Assembly (NCBI GenBank): GCA_024743075.1
Contig: JANSXG010000002.1
Location: forward strand, 1-50,728
Length of the DNA stretch: 50,728 bases
From: a bacterium
GTDB taxonomy: Bacteria > Planctomycetota > Phycisphaerae > Phycisphaerales > UBA1924
Direction of reading: 5' to 3'
Below are positions 47,906 through 50,728 of this stretch, piece after piece. Each line of letters opens with the position of its first letter. The first letter of the stretch is position 1. The position numbers and the translations under genes were made by a program. Under the pieces are notes generated by a model. It had not been told where the DNA came from, searched no databases, and saw nothing but the letters and a program-made list of their open reading frames with translations.

Positions 47906-48748
47906 GTGCAACCCTACACCGTTCGTCTGGACGCCTTCGAGGGTCCGCTCGACCTGCTCCTGCACCTGATCCGGCGTGCCGAGCTCGATATCACCGAGAT
48001 CTCGCTCAGCAACGTCACCGACCAGTACCTCCACCACATCGAGCACCTCGCCAAGGTGGACGTCGAGGCCGCCGGAGAGTTCCTCGTCGTCGCGGCGACC
48101 CTCATCGAGATCAAATCACGCCTCGTCAACCCCGAGAGCGAGAAGGCGGAGGCCTCCCGCTCGAGTCGCTCGGACGAGGACGAGATCAACCCCGCCGCGG
48201 AACTGCTCAAGCAGCTCCTCGAGTATCGCTCATTCCGGGAAGCGGGGGATGCCCTCGAATCACGACGCGAGCACTGGGACCAGCGATACCCCTCGGGACG
48301 CGCCGCGGCGGACAAGCAGGCGCTGAAGCAGGCCGTCGCCCGGCCCGAGGGCGAGGACCTCGAAATGGAGGAGCTCGATCTCTACCAACTCGTCGCGGCC
48401 TTCCAGAAGATCATCGAGACCGTCCAGTTCGATCGCCTCGGCGAGCACCAGATCCTCGACGACGACACCCCCATCGAACTCCACGCCGCCGATCTCGTCG
48501 ATCGCCTGAGAAGAGAGACAGCCGTCGACGACGCGACCGGCGAACGCTCCACATACTCCCTTCGCGCCCTCTTTGAGGGACGCAAGAAGGGCGAGGTCAT
48601 CGGGCTATTCCTCGCGACGCTCGAACTCGTCAAGCAGGGTGCCGTCGCCGCCTTTCAGGACCGCATCCACGGCGAGATCGTGCTGAAGCTCAACGATGAC
48701 CAGATCGGCGACGAAGTCGTCTCCGAACTCAGCGTCGACTACCGCTAG
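47906..48748 (+). CDS. scpA: Segregation and condensation protein A
   Basis: 280 residues from a GTG at 47906, eight bases after GGAGGG; a GTG at 47885 has no ribosome site. VRLDAFEGPLDLLLHLIRRAELDI is the N-terminal ScpA signature that binds the Smc head-proximal neck; EFLVVAATLIEIKSRLV follows, and the C-terminal winged helix (RALFEGRKKGEVIGLFLATLELVKQG) should contact Smc. ScpA is the kleisin of the Smc-ScpAB condensin. scpB is not seen in the window. The stop overlaps the opposing coiled-coil gene by four bases. Confidence 0.95.
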   Translation: MQPYTVRLDAFEGPLDLLLHLIRRAELDITEISLSNVTDQYLHHIEHLAKVDVEAAGEFLVVAATLIEIKSRLVNPESEKAEASRSSRSDEDEINPAAELLKQLLEYRSFREAGDALESRREHWDQRYPSGRAAADKQALKQAVARPEGEDLEMEELDLYQLVAAFQKIIETVQFDRLGEHQILDDDTPIELHAADLVDRLRRETAVDDATGERSTYSLRALFEGRKKGEVIGLFLATLELVKQGAVAAFQDRIHGEIVLKLNDDQIGDEVVSELSVDYR

Positions 48749-50277
48749 GCGGTCGCTTCGTCACCGCCGACTGAGTCAGCGGACGGTTCCGAATCCACAC
48801 GCTGACGGACCACGATTTCCGGTAAGCCGCCCGCTGTTCGAGCCGCCTGAACCGGAGCTTCCGCCCGGTCCGCGATCGCCTGCATCGCAGTTGCCATCTT
48901 CGCCAGATCGCGCCCGAGCTCCGCTTCGAAACGCTCCACCACCGCAGCGATCGCTGGCGGCAGTTCCGCGGTCTCGGCCGATTCAAGAATCACCGTGCGC
49001 CACGGCGCTAGCGTTTCGGTCAGTTGCCGAGCCGTGGTCAGCACCGCCTCGAGGTCACCATGCACGGTCCCGGCGTGCTCGAGCAGGTCGGCGGCGCCGT
49101 CCGCGACGCTGCACAGGTCACGCGTGACCCGTTCGGCCTTCTGCAGGGATTCTGACAGCGGGGCGACCAACTCCTCGATCTCTGCCTGCCGGCTCTTCAG
49201 TTCCAAGCTCGACGCTTCCGCACGGTCGAGCACCGCACCGACCGAGCCGTCCAGTTTGCGCTTCTGGGCGTGAAGCTGGTCGAACAGCGCGATCGACCCG
49301 TCGAGCGACTCGCTCAGCTCGCTGATCGTCGACTGGGCCTGGTCGCGAAGCGAGCCGAGGCGGCGCACTGACCATTCCGCGTCCTCGCGGGTCTTCGTCG
49401 CCTGTCGAACGAGATCGCCCAGACTGCCCACCGACGGCTGATTCGGGTCCGCGTTCGGGTCCGCCGGGTTCCAACCGACCAGCTTCGAGGCGATCTCGCA
49501 AGCAGTCCGCAGTTGTTCCAGGGTGTTGTCCAACGACTCGCCTGTTTCGCCCGCGAACGCTTCTCGTTGCTCTCGCAGTTCGGCAAGCGTTTTCTCCGCA
49601 TGTTCCCGCTCGTCTGATAGTGACCGCCCGACGTCGGCGGTCAGTTCTCTCGCGCGTTCCTTGAGCATGGACTCGATCTCATCGGCTTGAGCGGACAGAC
49701 CAGTCTGCACGAACACCCGGTGCGATTCGATCTGCTCGCGCACCGCGGTCTCTTCCGCGGCCCACGCCTGTTCCAGTGACGTTGTCCGGGCCTCAAAGCC
49801 TTCCTGCAGTTTCCGCAGCCTGCGCTCGTAATCGGCTTCCGCTCGGGACAGCCGCTCTTCCAGCTTCGCTTCGAACACACGCACCTTCGCGTCGATGGCG
49901 TTCTCGACACTCGACTCGGCTGAACGCAACGCATCGAGCCGCTCGTCTAGCCTCGAGAGCGTGACTTCCACTTCCGACGATTTCGCGGTTAACGCCTTGA
50001 GCAGCTTGGTGGTCAGCCCCAGATGCTGCCGGTACCTGTCTTGAGACCCGGACAGGTTCTTCGCGGTTTCCGATGCCGTATCACCGGCCGCCACGAGTTC
50101 CGCCTGTGCGCTCCGTACCTGGTCGATCATCGATCGCAGTTCCGACGAGAACTCGCGAAACGCCTGCTCGTCGACGACGCGCGGGCTGACGAAAACCCGG
50201 TCGGACGCCGATGAGCGACCCGAGCCACCCGTCGTCGGCTTGGTCAGTGCGGAAGGGCGGCTTTCAGCGGTCGGCAT
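48745..50277 (-). CDS. Long cytoplasmic coiled-coil protein
   Basis: 510 residues from the ATG at 50277, six bases after GAGGAG; an ATG at 50283 touches that site and is less likely. Almost the whole length from residue 40 is predicted coiled-coil by eye: QDRYRQHLGLTTKLLKALTA, VEVTLSRLDERLDALRSAES, EKTLAELREQREAFAGETGE and so on, with occasional breaks. No signal peptide, membrane span or catalytic motif. It lies between the condensin gene scpA and a pseudouridine synthase gene, but converges with scpA. No family recognised; a structural role is only a guess. Confidence 0.72.
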   Translation of the reverse strand: MPTAESRPSALTKPTTGGSGRSSASDRVFVSPRVVDEQAFREFSSELRSMIDQVRSAQAELVAAGDTASETAKNLSGSQDRYRQHLGLTTKLLKALTAKSSEVEVTLSRLDERLDALRSAESSVENAIDAKVRVFEAKLEERLSRAEADYERRLRKLQEGFEARTTSLEQAWAAEETAVREQIESHRVFVQTGLSAQADEIESMLKERARELTADVGRSLSDEREHAEKTLAELREQREAFAGETGESLDNTLEQLRTACEIASKLVGWNPADPNADPNQPSVGSLGDLVRQATKTREDAEWSVRRLGSLRDQAQSTISELSESLDGSIALFDQLHAQKRKLDGSVGAVLDRAEASSLELKSRQAEIEELVAPLSESLQKAERVTRDLCSVADGAADLLEHAGTVHGDLEAVLTTARQLTETLAPWRTVILESAETAELPPAIAAVVERFEAELGRDLAKMATAMQAIADRAEAPVQAARTAGGLPEIVVRQRVDSEPSADSVGGDEATA

Positions 50278-50412
50278 CGGCATCTCCTCAATCGATGGGG
50301 GACCCGTCGCGTGGGGTAGGTCCGTCTTCGGATATCGGCCAACACCTCGCCCGAGCATGCGAAGACGCGTCTCCCGGTGGCCTCACGCCGCTCCGAGTAC
50401 AATCCTTCAGTC

Positions 50413-50728
50413 ATGCCCCGTAAGAACACAAGCGATGCGCAGGAAGTGCGCGGCCCGGATTCCGAGACCGCCGTACGCCTGCACAAGTTCCTCGCGCACG
50501 CCGGGGTCGGCTCGCGCCGCGCTTGCGAGGACCTGATCGCCGAAGGCCAGGTCCGCGTCAACGGTCGCGTCGTGGACACCCTCCCCGCATGGGTCGAGCC
50601 CTCCGACGATTCCGTCACCGTCCGAGGCCAGCCGATCGCCAAGACCGAGCGCCACATCTACGTGATGCTCTACAAGCCGCGCAACACCGTCTCGACCGTC
50701 TCGGATCCCGATGGCCGACGCACCGTCA
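50413..50728 (+). CDS. RsuA/RluB-family pseudouridine synthase, 5' part
   Basis: 105 codons from the ATG at 50413 to the window end. Residues about 20-80 are an S4 RNA-binding domain (VRLHKFLAHAGVGSRRACED, EGQVRVNGRVV); HIYVMLYKPRNTVSTVSDP is the start of the catalytic domain of the RsuA/RluB/RluE/RluF group. The catalytic aspartate lies beyond the window. It probably modifies 16S or 23S rRNA; scpA nearby supports RluB (a common scpA-scpB-rluB neighbourhood), but scpB is missing here. Confidence 0.88.
   Translation, partial: MPRKNTSDAQEVRGPDSETAVRLHKFLAHAGVGSRRACEDLIAEGQVRVNGRVVDTLPAWVEPSDDSVTVRGQPIAKTERHIYVMLYKPRNTVSTVSDPDGRRTV

Noticed and set aside
1-50728. CRISPR arrays and insertion sequences
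   Set aside because: No regularly spaced repeats of CRISPR type and no DDE transposase seen; the only mobile element is the ssrA island.

Overview
The window is high-GC DNA from a bacterium that looks like a planctomycete of the Phycisphaerae type (inference). The grounds are five secreted proteins ending in paired EF-hand/dockerin-like repeats with the 'DLNLVLANFG' pattern, a lamin-tail-domain protein with 'DCNNNGxPDxC' repeats, a pilin-like H-X9-DG protein, and Gram-negative envelope genes (lpxI, kdsD, an LptC-like protein). No phylogenetic marker was tested.

Layout. (1) 1-10190 is an exported-protein region rich in phosphate-releasing enzymes: a glycerophosphodiester phosphodiesterase (cut by the window edge), two calcineurin-like phosphoesterases and an alkaline phosphatase, plus a pilin-like protein and a lamin-tail protein. 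(2) 10519-13345 holds a beta-helix-like surface protein, a small dockerin protein and a membrane protein. (3) 13528-21786 is an integrative element of about 8.2 kb inserted in the 3' end of the tmRNA gene (ssrA), bounded by a perfect 24-bp direct repeat. It carries a Rep_trans-type replication initiator, a complete four-gene Qat anti-phage operon (qatABCD: KAP ATPase, QatB, QueC-like protein, TatD-like nuclease), a ribbon-helix-helix regulator, an excisionase and a tyrosine integrase. (4) 21766-22110 (minus) is tmRNA, with predicted tag AEPQFAMAA. (5) 22154-33991 is mostly chromosomal: an orphan FlgI-like lipoprotein, elbB, obgE, a tightly overlapping operon (cytosine deaminase, LOG protein, lpxI, TlyA-like methyltransferase), a secreted metalloprotease, a SpoIIE-type phosphatase and a cysteine-cluster protein. 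(6) 33998-50728 has pepP-accB-accC, a B12/siderophore-type ABC importer, a BshC-like protein with a glycosyltransferase, kdsD with a very large LptC-like protein, scpA, coiled-coil proteins and the start of an RsuA/RluB pseudouridine synthase.

The most interesting region is the integrative element. Qat is an established defence system, so the operon type is not new, but the way this element is built deserves attention. The integrase frame runs through the attachment core. When the element is circular, the frame would continue into a 127-codon tail lying at the opposite end of the integrated element, and that tail ends in an ATGA overlap with rep. Integration would therefore shorten the integrase and cut a regulator-xis-int-rep operon in two. 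The element also supplies a substitute terminator for the host tmRNA, embedded inside the integrase coding sequence, while the original tmRNA terminator is stranded 8.2 kb away beyond the left end.

Most other long antisense frames are artefacts of high GC and were discarded.
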